A stretch of 24,820 nucleotides of DNA from positions 1-24,820 of the forward strand of contig CACXCL010000140.1 in NCBI GenBank assembly GCA_902766115.1, read 5' to 3'. Positions 7,996 through 15,625 of this stretch are shown here, one piece after another. How positions within the stretch are numbered: position 1 is the first letter of the stretch; the number at the start of each line of letters is the position of its first letter. Origin of the DNA: an uncultured Ruminococcus sp. Its GTDB lineage: Bacteria > Bacillota > Clostridia > Oscillospirales > CAG-272. Both the position numbers and the translations under genes were made by a program. The notes beneath the pieces were generated by a model. It ran no database searches and was not told where the DNA came from. It worked only from the letters and a program-made list of their open reading frames with translations.

Positions 7996-8019
7996 ACCTC
8001 AAAGGTTTTTACAAGTCAA
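7991..8019 (-). promoter_or_regulatory. Sigma-A-like promoter of the radC-like/helicase operon
   Basis: On the - strand: -35 TTGACT (8014-8019), a 17-base spacer and -10 TATACT (7991-7996), close to consensus. The start codon at 7941 is about 50 bases downstream of the -10. Confidence 0.8.
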
Positions 8020-8084
8020 TATCAATCCGTCGTCCGGGGCAGGGCTCCGACCGCTCGCAAAGGACGGTATATGGCGAAAAACTA

Positions 8085-8113
8085 TTGACAACGGTATCGA
8101 AAAATGCTAACAT
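8085..8113 (+). promoter_or_regulatory. Strong promoter of the surface-protein gene
   Basis: Consensus -35 TTGACA (8085-8090), a 17-base spacer and -10 TAACAT (8108-8113), with TGC directly before the -10 as an extended element. It lies 31 bases upstream of the GTG start and is divergent from the radC-like promoter. Confidence 0.82.
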
Positions 8114-8143
8114 AGATAAGAAATAGTTCGCAAAAGGGGAAAT

Positions 8144-10168
8144 GTGCTCAATATGAAGAAGCTTATCACGGCAATAGTCGCTTTATTGATATTTGCAGTC
8201 TGTCTTTCCGTTGCCGCCGGGGCGGCGTCCGGAGGGCTTCAGATAACGGACGGCGTGCTGACCGGTTATACCGGCTCCGACAGCGACGTCATCGTTCCGG
8301 CTTCGGTACATACGATTGCCGCGGGGGCTTTCGGACCGGGAAGCGCGGCTTCCGTCACGGTGCTCGGCAGCGACTGCGTTATCGAGGACGGAGCCGTCGC
8401 CGCGGATATCACCCTGGTGGGCTATCCGTATTCATCCGCGGAGAACGCCGCACGCAGCGGCGGGAACCCCTTCGTTGAATTTTACGGGTTCAGACTGACA
8501 GTCAGATTCCTGGACGAGAACGGAAAGACCGTGGCTCCCGAACAGCAGATCTACGTGGAGCCCGGTGAGGCTTTCTCGGTCACACCGCCGGCGATATCCG
8601 GATACACTCCGGACAGGAACCCGGTCAGCGGGACGATGGGAGAGCAGGACAGCCTTGTAAACGTTATTTACACCAAAGACCCCGTCGCGACGGTAAAGCC
8701 GCCGGAGGAGCCGACTCAGTCCACCGGATGGAAGGTCGAGCTCCCATTTATCCGCTACTACGACGCGTCGATCCCGGGATACGTGAAGGACGCCATCAGA
8801 GAGATCGACGGATTCGACCGCACCTTTGACTCAAGCGGCAATCTGCAGCTTTCGGGCGACAGGATATCGATCGGTCCGGATACGTATTATCTAGTCAACA
8901 GCCGCGTCATGCAGGGGGGCGTCGTCCGTATAGGTGACGGCATCTACTGTCTCGACTCCGACGGCAAGATGATCAAGAACGGGTCCGACTCATGGGGCAA
9001 CAAATACGACGCCGAGGGCAGGATGACCACGACCCGGCAGATCATTCAGATGGACGACGGAAAATCGTATTATCTCGTTGAAAACAAGCTTCGCAAAGGC
9101 TACTTCAACGAGGGAGGCGAGATCTTTTACTTCGGAAACGATTATTCCATGGTCAGGGACACCACGACCGACGGAGGACTGAAGTTCGACAAGAACGGTC
9201 ACCTCACGGGCGGTCTGAAGGCGGAGGATCTCAAATACGTTTACGAGGAATCGAAAACGTACAATGACGAGGAACAGACGCCGGAGGTCGAAGTCTATTT
9301 TGAGGGGATCAGACTTACGGAGGGCGTCCATTATTCTCTTGAATACTTCGACAACAAGGATCCCGGCACCGCGACGATCAGGATCAGCGGACTGGGCATA
9401 GTATCCGGGGAGCACGAGCTCCATTTCGAGATCGTCGGAAAGGATACGTACACCCTGACTGTCCGGTATCAGGACGACAGGGGATATGACAAAGCGAGAC
9501 CGCATATCGCCGAACTGAAACCGGGGGAGAAGTACGAAGTCAAGTCGCCCGAGATCAAGGGCTACAAGATAGTTGACGAAGAGCAGAAAACGATCAAAGG
9601 GGAGATGCCCGAGGGCGACGTGACCGTCACCGTCGTATATGAGGCGACGGGCGAGGCGACCGATCCGTCGACGGACACCGAACCCGGCACGGATACGGAG
9701 CCGGTGGAGGATACCGTCGATACGGACGAGAACGTACCCGGCAACGTGAAGCCCGGATCCCGGAAGCCGCCGAACGTCGGACTGTTTCTGGGCGTGTTCT
9801 TCGGCGCGACGATCGTCGCGGGACTTCTGATACTGGTTATCGTCAAATTCAAGGATATCAAGAAGTTTATCCTCGGTCTTGCGGGAAAGAACGGCAAAGA
9901 TAAAGCGAAAGACGGCAAACCGTCGAAAGGGAAGGATGACGGCGACGTCAAGACTCCCGGGAAGCTTCCTCATTCCGGCAACGGAGCAGCCGCGGGAGCG
10001 GCCGGCGCGGCGGGAAGAAAGAACGGCGACGGCCTTGACAAGAGCAAGACCATCAAGTTCAACATAAGCGAGATAATGGACGCCGGGGTTGCCGGAGCGG
10101 AGGAGCCTCCGACGCCGACGCCTCCCGTCGCGAGGAAGAAGACGGTATACAAATTCAGGAAAAAATAA
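8144..10168 (+). CDS. Modular surface protein (LRR_5-like, MucBP-like, wall-repeat-like, membrane-anchored)
   Basis: 674 aa from GTG 8144; ATG 8155-8157 region reads MKKLIT and is an alternative start at residue 4 (8153). Order: signal peptide (about 1-29); a single BspA/LRR_5-like unit (about 33-102, with VIVPASVHTIAAGAF and ITLVGYPYSSAENAA); a MucBP-like module (117-177, FRLTVRFLDENGKTV); a Gly/Tyr/Asp-rich region of cell-wall-binding-repeat character (about 225-355, such as IYCLDSDGKMI, KYDAEGRM, KFDKNGHL); an Ig-like stretch (about 365-432); a second MucBP-like module (435-500); an acidic Thr/Glu/Pro linker (501-540); one membrane segment (545-568); and an unusually long, Lys- and Gly/Ala-rich cytoplasmic tail of about 105 residues ending VYKFRKK. 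Such modules bind glycans, mucin or wall polymers in known surface proteins; adhesion is an inference. It is monocistronic, between its own promoter and a terminator. Confidence 0.82.
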   Translation: MLNMKKLITAIVALLIFAVCLSVAAGAASGGLQITDGVLTGYTGSDSDVIVPASVHTIAAGAFGPGSAASVTVLGSDCVIEDGAVAADITLVGYPYSSAENAARSGGNPFVEFYGFRLTVRFLDENGKTVAPEQQIYVEPGEAFSVTPPAISGYTPDRNPVSGTMGEQDSLVNVIYTKDPVATVKPPEEPTQSTGWKVELPFIRYYDASIPGYVKDAIREIDGFDRTFDSSGNLQLSGDRISIGPDTYYLVNSRVMQGGVVRIGDGIYCLDSDGKMIKNGSDSWGNKYDAEGRMTTTRQIIQMDDGKSYYLVENKLRKGYFNEGGEIFYFGNDYSMVRDTTTDGGLKFDKNGHLTGGLKAEDLKYVYEESKTYNDEEQTPEVEVYFEGIRLTEGVHYSLEYFDNKDPGTATIRISGLGIVSGEHELHFEIVGKDTYTLTVRYQDDRGYDKARPHIAELKPGEKYEVKSPEIKGYKIVDEEQKTIKGEMPEGDVTVTVVYEATGEATDPSTDTEPGTDTEPVEDTVDTDENVPGNVKPGSRKPPNVGLFLGVFFGATIVAGLLILVIVKFKDIKKFILGLAGKNGKDKAKDGKPSKGKDDGDVKTPGKLPHSGNGAAAGAAGAAGRKNGDGLDKSKTIKFNISEIMDAGVAGAEEPPTPTPPVARKKTVYKFRKK

Positions 10169-10178
10169 ATAAGACAAA

Positions 10179-10207
10179 ACAGAGCCCGGTCTTGTGCCGG
10201 GCTCTGT
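10179..10207. terminator. Convergent intrinsic terminator
   Basis: An 11-base perfect stem ACAGAGCCCGG / CCGGGCTCTGT with a 7-base loop. On the - strand it is followed by a T-rich run (TTTTGTCTTATTT), a good terminator for the symporter gene, whose stop codon directly abuts it. On the + strand the T-run is weak, but an A-rich run precedes it, and it is the only candidate terminator for the surface-protein gene ending at 10168. Confidence 0.85.
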
Positions 10208-10208
10208 T

Positions 10209-11543
10209 CTATCTGTCGCTGAGACCGCGCTCCGCCTCCTGCGAGATCTCCTTGCGGAGCAGGAGAAGCGTCGACGTGTTCAGCACGGTCATGATCCCCA
10301 CGATGAGATCAGCCGCGGTCCACAGGACGCCCGGCGAGACCCGCCATCCGAAAAAAGTCACGAGAGCCGAAACGGCGCCGTAAATCAGCCCGATCGCGCG
10401 CGAGTCGGTGAGATAACCTATCGCCTCGCTCCCGTAATAAACCTGCGCTATCACCGTGGCGTAGGCGAAAAGGATCACCGATATTCCGATTATCCGGTAC
10501 GCCGGCGTCCCCGCCGCCGCACTGAAGGACGACAAAGTGAGAGGGACTCCGTCCGGCCCCACCGTACCGGGGTATTTTATCATGGCGATAAGGATCACGA
10601 ACGCGGTCATCGAGCAGAGGATCAGCGTGTCGACGACGACCTCGAAAATCCCGAAACAGCCTTGAGCGTGAGGCGATCTGACGTTCGCCGCGGCGTGCGC
10701 CGTCGGAGAAGTGCCGCATCCCGCTTCATTGGAAAAAATCCCTCGCGTCACACCGAACCTCAACGCCTCCCGTGCGGTGTGACCGAGAGCGCCGCCCGCC
10801 GCGGCGCGAAAACTGAACGCGCCGCGAAAGATCGCCGAGATGACGCGCGGCATGAGGGAAACGTTGGCGATAATGACGTAAAGCGATAAGATGACGTAAA
10901 CCGCCGAGAGGAAGGGGACAAGCGCCACCGTGACGGCGGCTGTGCGGTCCTTGCCGGTGAGGACGACTGCCAACACCCCCGCCGCCATGAGAGCGCAGAT
11001 CACCTTCGGGATCACCGATCCTCCGAACACCGCGGAGGCGGCGTTCGACTGGATCAGGTTGCCCATCACAAGGGAGTTCAGCACGCACAGGATTGCGAAA
11101 ACCGCGCCGAAGACTGCGGCGGGGCGACTGCCGATACGGCTGGACAGCCCGTCGCGGATGGTATACATGGATCCGCCCGTAAAGCGGTCCTTTTTCCATC
11201 GCCTGTATTTCACCGCAAGTGTGACCTCGCCGTATTTCACGCTCATTGAGACCAGCGCGCCGATCCACATCCACATGACGGCGCCGGGTCCGCCGGCAGT
11301 GATCGCCGTGGCGACGCCGGCGATGTTTCCCACGCCGAGAGTTCCCGCCAGGGCGGTGCATAGCGCACGGAACGGCGAGTTTTTGCCGCCCTCCGAGCTG
11401 TTTTTGAGATCCCGGAAGAAACCACGGGGACGAAGAATGGAAAAGAGCCTCGTCCGGGCTGCCAGAACTATCCCGCAGGTGATGAGAAGAAAGGGCATGA
11501 TCCGCCCGTTGAGTATCTCCGACACGTATTCCGCCGCTCTCAA
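10209..11543 (-). CDS. Alanine/glycine:cation symporter (AGCS family)
   Basis: 444 aa polytopic membrane protein of the AGCS family, which imports small neutral amino acids (mostly alanine or glycine) with sodium. Family signatures: ALAGTLGVGNIAGVATAI (65-81 region), the GPGAVMWMWIGALVSMSVKYGEV stretch (86-107) and FSNEAGCGTSPTAHAAA (270-286). Length is slightly under the usual 450-490. The start is TTG: AGGGAGG lies 8 bases upstream, and no ATG with a comparable site exists nearby. It stands alone between the birA terminator and the convergent terminator. Ion and substrate cannot be read from sequence alone. No riboswitch is visible in the short 5' gap (11544-11610). Confidence 0.93.
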   Translation of the reverse strand: MRAAEYVSEILNGRIMPFLLITCGIVLAARTRLFSILRPRGFFRDLKNSSEGGKNSPFRALCTALAGTLGVGNIAGVATAITAGGPGAVMWMWIGALVSMSVKYGEVTLAVKYRRWKKDRFTGGSMYTIRDGLSSRIGSRPAAVFGAVFAILCVLNSLVMGNLIQSNAASAVFGGSVIPKVICALMAAGVLAVVLTGKDRTAAVTVALVPFLSAVYVILSLYVIIANVSLMPRVISAIFRGAFSFRAAAGGALGHTAREALRFGVTRGIFSNEAGCGTSPTAHAAANVRSPHAQGCFGIFEVVVDTLILCSMTAFVILIAMIKYPGTVGPDGVPLTLSSFSAAAGTPAYRIIGISVILFAYATVIAQVYYGSEAIGYLTDSRAIGLIYGAVSALVTFFGWRVSPGVLWTAADLIVGIMTVLNTSTLLLLRKEISQEAERGLSDR

Positions 11544-11610
11544 TAATACCGCCTCCCTTGTGAACGTATTTCATTCTATTTATCGGGTCCCGGCGATATT
11601 ACAGCGCAAA

Positions 11611-11644
11611 GAACGCCGGCTGCCTTTGAAGGCAGCCGGCGTTC
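11611..11644 (-). terminator. Intrinsic terminator of the bioY-birA operon
   Basis: A perfect 14-base stem (arms 11611-11624 and 11631-11644, GAACGCCGGCTGCC and complement) with a 6-base loop, starting 13 bases past the birA stop. On the - strand a short T-rich run (TTCTTTG) follows. The very stable stem makes it convincing despite a modest T-run. It separates birA from the symporter gene. Confidence 0.85.
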
Positions 11645-11657
11645 GGTATCGCTTTCT

Positions 11658-12632
11658 TTACATTTTCACTCTTACTTCTCCCGAGGAGAGCGCTTCCTCC
11701 GTTCCGTCAGGATACCTGACGCAAAGACGGAAATCGTCGTCGATCCCGGTCACGAGGGCGTCCCTGTTGCCGTCCTTCGTCGTGACCGTGACCTTACGCC
11801 CGGTGAGTGTCGATCGCCGTCTGTACTCGTCGAGATGGCGTTTTTCGGGCAAGGCGCGGTAATAGTCAAAAAACCTGTCGCAGATCCCGGCGGCGAGCCT
11901 GTCCTTCAGCTCTCCGCCGCAGTCGAAGGACTGGATCACGGAACCTGCCATACTGCTGAGCGGACCGAATCCGTTCTCCGGCGGGAACAGGTTGACCCCG
12001 ATACCGAGCACCGCCCACTCCACGGCGCCTCTCTCCATATCGAGTGACGCCTCCGTCAGGATCCCGCATACCTTTCTTCCGCCGATCATCACGTCGTTTA
12101 CCCATTTGACGGTCGTCTCTTTTCCCGAGATGTCTTCTATTGCCTCCGCCGCAGCCACGGCGGCGCAGGTCGTTATAAGGGGCGAGTCTCCGAAATCAAG
12201 GGAAGGGCGAAGGAGCAAGCTCATATACAGTCCCGTCGAAGGCGGCGAGAAAAACTGACGGCCGATCCTGCCGCGTCCGCCTGTCTGCTCGTTCGCAACA
12301 AGCAGGAGACCTTCTTCCTCTCCGCTCTCAGCCGCTCTTTTCAGATCGTTATTTGTCGATTCCGTCACGCGCTTGAATCTTACGCGTATCCCCTTGTTCA
12401 AAAGGTGTTTCTCTATACAGTACGGGGAGCTCATCATATTCTCTTTGTCAAGACGATACCCCTTTTTAGGCTTGGCTGAGATCGCGTATCCGTCCGATAC
12501 CAAAGCGGCGGCGGCCTTGCTCACCGCGTTGCGGCTGACTCCCAGTTTTTCCGTTATGTTGGACCCGGAGACGAAACTGCCGTAGTTGTCCGACAAAAGC
12601 TTGAGAAGAAATCCTTTTACCGAATTGTCCAT
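11658..12632 (-). CDS. birA: Bifunctional biotin-protein ligase / biotin repressor BirA
   Basis: 324 aa, normal length for the class II enzyme. An N-terminal winged helix (about 6-61, with VSRNAVSKAAAALVSDGY) gives DNA binding; the ligase domain carries TESTNNDLKR (90-99), the biotinyl-AMP loop GRGRIG (119-124), VKWVND (175-180, usually KWPND) and GILTEASLD (190-198); a small C-terminal beta domain follows (about 275-324). The enzyme activates biotin with ATP and attaches it to carboxylase carrier proteins, and the class II form represses biotin genes when loaded. The ATG immediately follows the TAA of bioY with no gap, so translation is probably coupled. A BirA-like operator upstream of bioY suggests autoregulation. 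The KWPND proline is replaced by valine, the only departure noticed. Confidence 0.96.
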   Translation of the reverse strand: MDNSVKGFLLKLLSDNYGSFVSGSNITEKLGVSRNAVSKAAAALVSDGYAISAKPKKGYRLDKENMMSSPYCIEKHLLNKGIRVRFKRVTESTNNDLKRAAESGEEEGLLLVANEQTGGRGRIGRQFFSPPSTGLYMSLLLRPSLDFGDSPLITTCAAVAAAEAIEDISGKETTVKWVNDVMIGGRKVCGILTEASLDMERGAVEWAVLGIGVNLFPPENGFGPLSSMAGSVIQSFDCGGELKDRLAAGICDRFFDYYRALPEKRHLDEYRRRSTLTGRKVTVTTKDGNRDALVTGIDDDFRLCVRYPDGTEEALSSGEVRVKM

Positions 12633-13205
12633 TTACTGCCTCCCTGTAATCCTGTCGGCATACGGTTTCAGTCTTCTGCCGAGTTCTGCCGCGATAATGA
12701 TCTTTATAACGTCCGGAACGACGAACGGCAAAACCGCCGCGGTCAGGACGAACCTTACGGTGACGGGACCGTGCCGGGATGCGTAAACGCGGGCGAACCA
12801 GACTGAGCCTGACGCATAACACGCCGCAAGCCCCGCAAGCATCGAAGCCGTCGCCGGCAGGCGCCGGTATCCCGATCTTTCGATCAGCAAGCCGCTTATG
12901 ATCGCCGCAGGGACAAATCCGGCGATAAAACCTCCCGTGGGTCCGAGGAGGACGCTTATCCCGCCCCTGAATCCCGCAAAAACGGGAACTCCCAGCGCTC
13001 CGAGGATGATATAGACCGACACCGCCACGAGAGATCTCAGGGTCCCCAGGATATAGACCGCGAGAAATACGGCGAAGGTCTGCATCGTGAAGGATACGAA
13101 GGGCAGGGGGACCGATATGAACGCGCACACGGCGAAAAGAGCGACAAAGAGAGAGGTCACGGTAAGGTCGGAGACGGTGTACCTTAGTTTGTTTTTTGTT
13201 CTCAT
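12633..13205 (-). CDS. bioY: Biotin transporter BioY
   Basis: 190 aa with about six membrane segments: the substrate-binding S component for biotin in ECF transporters, also able to act alone in some species. BioY features seen are FVSFTMQTFAVFLA (about 36-49), GVPVFAGFRGGISVLLGPTGG (about 72-92) and PFVVPDVIKIIIAAELG (about 160-176). The frame is open further upstream, but the start is set at ATG 13203-13205, because GGGAGG lies 8 bases before it and the upstream extension would run through the promoter and operator. No ECF ATPase or T-component gene is in the window, so it must use a shared module elsewhere or work alone. It is co-transcribed with birA. Confidence 0.94.
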   Translation of the reverse strand: MRTKNKLRYTVSDLTVTSLFVALFAVCAFISVPLPFVSFTMQTFAVFLAVYILGTLRSLVAVSVYIILGALGVPVFAGFRGGISVLLGPTGGFIAGFVPAAIISGLLIERSGYRRLPATASMLAGLAACYASGSVWFARVYASRHGPVTVRFVLTAAVLPFVVPDVIKIIIAAELGRRLKPYADRITGRQ

Positions 13206-13236
13206 CCGTTCCGCCTCCCGTGATCGTATTACCATT

Positions 13237-13264
13237 ATTTTACCACCAAAATAAAAAAAGTCAA
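13237..13264 (-). promoter_or_regulatory. Promoter of bioY-birA
   Basis: On the - strand: -35 TTGACT (13259-13264), a 16-base spacer and -10 TAAAAT (13237-13242). The -35 lies inside the end of a palindromic operator, so a bound repressor would block polymerase. The start codon at 13205 is 32 bases downstream of the -10. Confidence 0.8.
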
Positions 13265-13289
13265 CCTGTTTTGCAAAACAGGTTGACAA
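13258..13289. promoter_or_regulatory. BirA-box-like operator, also terminator-like
   Basis: 13260-13287 is a perfect 28-base palindrome. In BirA-box terms it reads AAGTCAACC, 14 bases, GGTTGACAA on the + strand, close to the known form TTGTnAACC-N14..16-GGTTnACAA: the right half fits fully, the left lacks only the first two bases. It overlaps the bioY -35. On the - strand the same palindrome is followed directly by seven Ts, so it would also work as an intrinsic terminator for the gene stopping at 13301. Assignment to BirA rests on half-site, spacing and context. Confidence 0.8.
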
Positions 13290-13300
13290 ATATTCCGTTT

Positions 13301-13705
13301 TTATTTGTTGTAGGAACAGGGACTCTTGTAGAATTCTTCAAGATCGATGAAAAACCCGCCGTCCCGCTCCCTGAATCCGAGGGCGCGTATCAGTCCCGGA
13401 TCCGTATCGGGAGAGATAGCCGCTTCTTTTATCCCGCAGCGGTACATGAAGCTCATGGCGGCTCTCGCCATGATGATCATCGCCTCCTCGTCACGGGTCC
13501 CGGGAGCGTAGGACAGCGATTTGATCTCATTCTCTCCGTCTTTCAGGGAGAGCTGGCAGATCCCCAGCAGGGTGCCGTTTTCCTCTTCCCCCGGTTCTCC
13601 CTCCACGGCGCGGTATGCCATCAGGTGCTCCTCATATTTTTCTCCGCATTTATCACAAAGGCGGCGCTGTTCTTCCTTATCGGTCACCGGTTTTATTATA
13701 AGCAT
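13301..13705 (-). CDS. Small GNAT-like protein of unknown function
   Basis: 134 aa. After a CDKCGE motif at 17-22 (a possible metal- or redox-active CxxC), the sequence has the rhythm of a minimal acetyltransferase fold: GTLLGICQLSL (strand pair), IKSLSYAPGTRDEEAMIIMARAAMSFM (helix after a possible acetyl-CoA turn), IKEAAISPDTDPGLIRALGFRER and a final strand. The usual R/Q-x-x-G-x-G/A acetyl-CoA loop is not clearly present, so activity is doubtful. The ATG directly abuts the TAA of the pseudouridine synthase gene, the same zero-gap arrangement as bioY-birA, which implies coupled translation. It is the last gene of the long array. Function unknown. Confidence 0.72.
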   Translation of the reverse strand: MLIIKPVTDKEEQRRLCDKCGEKYEEHLMAYRAVEGEPGEEENGTLLGICQLSLKDGENEIKSLSYAPGTRDEEAMIIMARAAMSFMYRCGIKEAAISPDTDPGLIRALGFRERDGGFFIDLEEFYKSPCSYNK

Positions 13706-14428
13706 TTATTGTCCTCCCGTTGCGCTGTTCTTCAGGTATTTGACCTCGCTGTCTGTCAGATACCGCCATTTGCCCGGCGGAAGGTCAGGATCGGCGAGAG
13801 ATCCTATCATGATCCGCGTCAGCTTTTTTACCTTCAGTCCGCACCTTTCGCACAGGCGGCGGATCTGCCTGTTTCTGCCGTCCCGCAGGATGAATTCGAT
13901 CCGTGTCCCGTCTCCGTCGAGCCGTTTTACCGTTGCCGGCGCGGTCAACCTGCCGTCGATCCCGATGGGCTCGCCGAGGGAAGCGATCTCCTCCTCCGTG
14001 GCGGGTCTCGTGACGCAGGCGACGTAAGTCTTCGTTATCCCGTGAGAGGGATGGGTGAGGGCGTTCGTAAGAACGCCGTCATCCGTCATGATGATAAGCC
14101 CGTCGGAATACATGTCGAGCCGTCCCACGGGCCAGACGCGACGTCCCGCTCCCTTGGTCAGGTCGCAGACCGTAGGTCTTCCTCGCTCGTCGGAGGCGGT
14201 TGAGACGTATCCCGCCGGTTTGTTGAGCAGGATATATGTATGGCCGCGGACGGGCTCCGCGACAGCTCCGTCCAGCAGCACAACGTCGCTTTCCGGATCC
14301 ACCGTGTCGCCGAGGGAAGCCGTCGCGCCGTTCACCGTGACCCGGCCTGACGCGATCATCCGCTCCGCGGCTCTGCGGGAAGCGATCCCCGCAAGAGACA
14401 AATATTTCTGTAGTCTGATTTTTTCCAT
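13706..14428 (-). CDS. RsuA/RluB-family rRNA pseudouridine synthase
   Basis: 240 aa. An N-terminal S4 RNA-binding domain (about 3-60, IRLQKYLSLAGIASRRAAERMI) is followed by the pseudouridine synthase domain: YILLNKPAGYVST (65-77), GRLDMYSDGLIIMTDDG (102-118) with catalytic D105, KTYVA (133-137) and the C-terminal LRDGRNRQIRRLCERCG (181-197). This subfamily makes one pseudouridine in 16S (RsuA) or 23S (RluB) rRNA; in Bacillota the copy beside scpAB and a D,D-carboxypeptidase is usually the RluB type, so that is the likelier target, but sequence alone does not settle it. It starts 9 bases after the carboxypeptidase stop. Confidence 0.94.
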   Translation of the reverse strand: MEKIRLQKYLSLAGIASRRAAERMIASGRVTVNGATASLGDTVDPESDVVLLDGAVAEPVRGHTYILLNKPAGYVSTASDERGRPTVCDLTKGAGRRVWPVGRLDMYSDGLIIMTDDGVLTNALTHPSHGITKTYVACVTRPATEEEIASLGEPIGIDGRLTAPATVKRLDGDGTRIEFILRDGRNRQIRRLCERCGLKVKKLTRIMIGSLADPDLPPGKWRYLTDSEVKYLKNSATGGQ

Positions 14429-14437
14429 TGAAAAAAC

Positions 14438-15577
14438 CTACCTGCCGAGGAAATTCAGGATCTGTTCCGTGAACGACAGCTTTCCCGGCGCCTCTGCCGC
14501 GCCGTGCTCCGCGAAAAGCGGAACGGAGGCTACCTCCTCGCCGTCGGCGTAAAAGACCGCCGTTCCCAGGGCGTCGCCCCGGCGGAGAGGAGGCGACAGA
14601 AACCTGTCGCATTCGATCCTCTTTGTTATCTTCGCGTCGTCCGGTAAAGGACAGCGCACGAAATCATAGTTTGAGAGGCGCACGGTCGGCACGTCGCCGC
14701 CGACGCAGGGGATATCGACCGTGATCTCGCGGGGCTCCGCAAGGACTCTGGCGGACCAGACCGAATGGCCGTACTCATGGAGCGCCTTGTGATCCCGCCA
14801 GTCGTCGGGATCGGAGAGGGTGACCGCGACGGTCAGCACACCGTCCCGGCGCACAGCCGAGACGAGACACCGTCCGCTGTCGCGGGTAAACCCGGTCTTG
14901 ACGCCCACAGCGCCGTCCAGCTCCCGGAGGAGCCTGTTGTGGTTCACGTAGACCCTTGATACGCCGTTTTCCCCGGGGGAAGCCGTGTACTCTTCAGTCG
15001 AGACGATCTCCCCGAAAACCGGGTTTTTCAGCGCGTACGCCGTGAGACGGGCGAGGTCGCGCGAAGTGGTGTAGTGCCCCTCTTCGCTCAGACCGTGCGG
15101 GTTCGTGAAATGAGTATTATTGAGCCCCAGTTTCTCAGCCGTTTCATTCATCATCCCGGCAAAAGCGTCGACGCTTCCCGCAGTGTCGACGGCAAGAGCC
15201 ACTGCAGCGTCGTTTGCGCTCTGAAGCATCAGAGCGTAAAGCAGATCCTTTCTCGGGACTCTCTCGCCCTTCTTCAAATATGCGGAACTGCCCTCGACTC
15301 CTTCCGCTTCCGGAGGAACGGTCACCTCGCCGTCGATCCCTCCGTTTTCCAGAACGACCAGCGCGGTCATGATCTTGGTCGTGCTCGCCATGGGAAGTCT
15401 TATGTCGGGGTCCTTTGAGGCGATCACCCCGCAGGTGTCCCCCTCGATGAGTATCGCGCTTTTCGCCGAGACCCCTGGCTCGCTTTTCTTTCCGGCTGAC
15501 GAAAAGGAGGGCACGGCAAACAAAACCGCCGTGAGCGACGCCGCAAAGCAAATAATCCTTTTTTTCGGAGAAGACAA
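14438..15577 (-). CDS. D-alanyl-D-alanine carboxypeptidase (DacF/PBP5 type)
   Basis: About 379 aa, a secreted low-molecular-weight penicillin-binding protein that trims the terminal D-Ala of peptidoglycan stem peptides. Catalytic motifs: S65-T-T-K68, S120-A-N122 and K227-T-G229, with a signal peptide at about 1-28 and a C-terminal beta domain (about 265-370) ending in an amphipathic anchor (FTEQILNFLGR). The frame is open to a GTG at 15586, but that codon touches the GGAGG; TTG 15575-15577, with GGAGG 8 bases upstream, is the better start. In Bacillus the related gene in this neighbourhood (dacB) is followed by spmA and spmB; those are absent here. An inverted repeat lies in the 5' gap. Confidence 0.93.
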   Translation of the reverse strand: MSSPKKRIICFAASLTAVLFAVPSFSSAGKKSEPGVSAKSAILIEGDTCGVIASKDPDIRLPMASTTKIMTALVVLENGGIDGEVTVPPEAEGVEGSSAYLKKGERVPRKDLLYALMLQSANDAAVALAVDTAGSVDAFAGMMNETAEKLGLNNTHFTNPHGLSEEGHYTTSRDLARLTAYALKNPVFGEIVSTEEYTASPGENGVSRVYVNHNRLLRELDGAVGVKTGFTRDSGRCLVSAVRRDGVLTVAVTLSDPDDWRDHKALHEYGHSVWSARVLAEPREITVDIPCVGGDVPTVRLSNYDFVRCPLPDDAKITKRIECDRFLSPPLRRGDALGTAVFYADGEEVASVPLFAEHGAAEAPGKLSFTEQILNFLGR

Positions 15578-15595
15578 ACCTCTCACCTCCGCTTC

Positions 15596-15625
15596 TGATG
15601 AATCTTTTGCTTTTATAATTCATCA
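15596..15625. repeat. Inverted repeat in the gap before the carboxypeptidase gene
   Basis: TGATGAAT (15596-15603) and ATTCATCA (15618-15625) form perfect 8-base arms around a 14-base, AT-rich centre. It is the only sizeable gap (103 bases) inside the array. It could be an operator or an mRNA hairpin 19 bases upstream of the TTG start; there is no T-run of terminator type and no convincing sigma-A promoter. I also looked for forespore sigma-factor promoter elements and found no good match. Confidence 0.4.

Noticed and set aside
9965..10025. LPHSG in the surface protein's tail as a sortase sorting signal
   Set aside because: It lies after the membrane segment, and the following Ala/Gly stretch is too short and weakly hydrophobic to span the membrane.
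8990..10177. 395-codon open frame on the - strand opposite the surface-protein gene
   Set aside because: Antisense to a gene with promoter, signal peptide and membrane anchor. The translation is Arg-rich and shows no family features.
11544..11610. Glycine or other amino-acid riboswitch before the symporter gene
   Set aside because: The gap is too short, and the only stable hairpin is the birA terminator.
13206..13289. Longer BioY starting at 13289
   Set aside because: The extra 28 residues would be encoded by the operator and promoter, and no ribosome binding site precedes that codon; GGGAGG clearly marks 13205.
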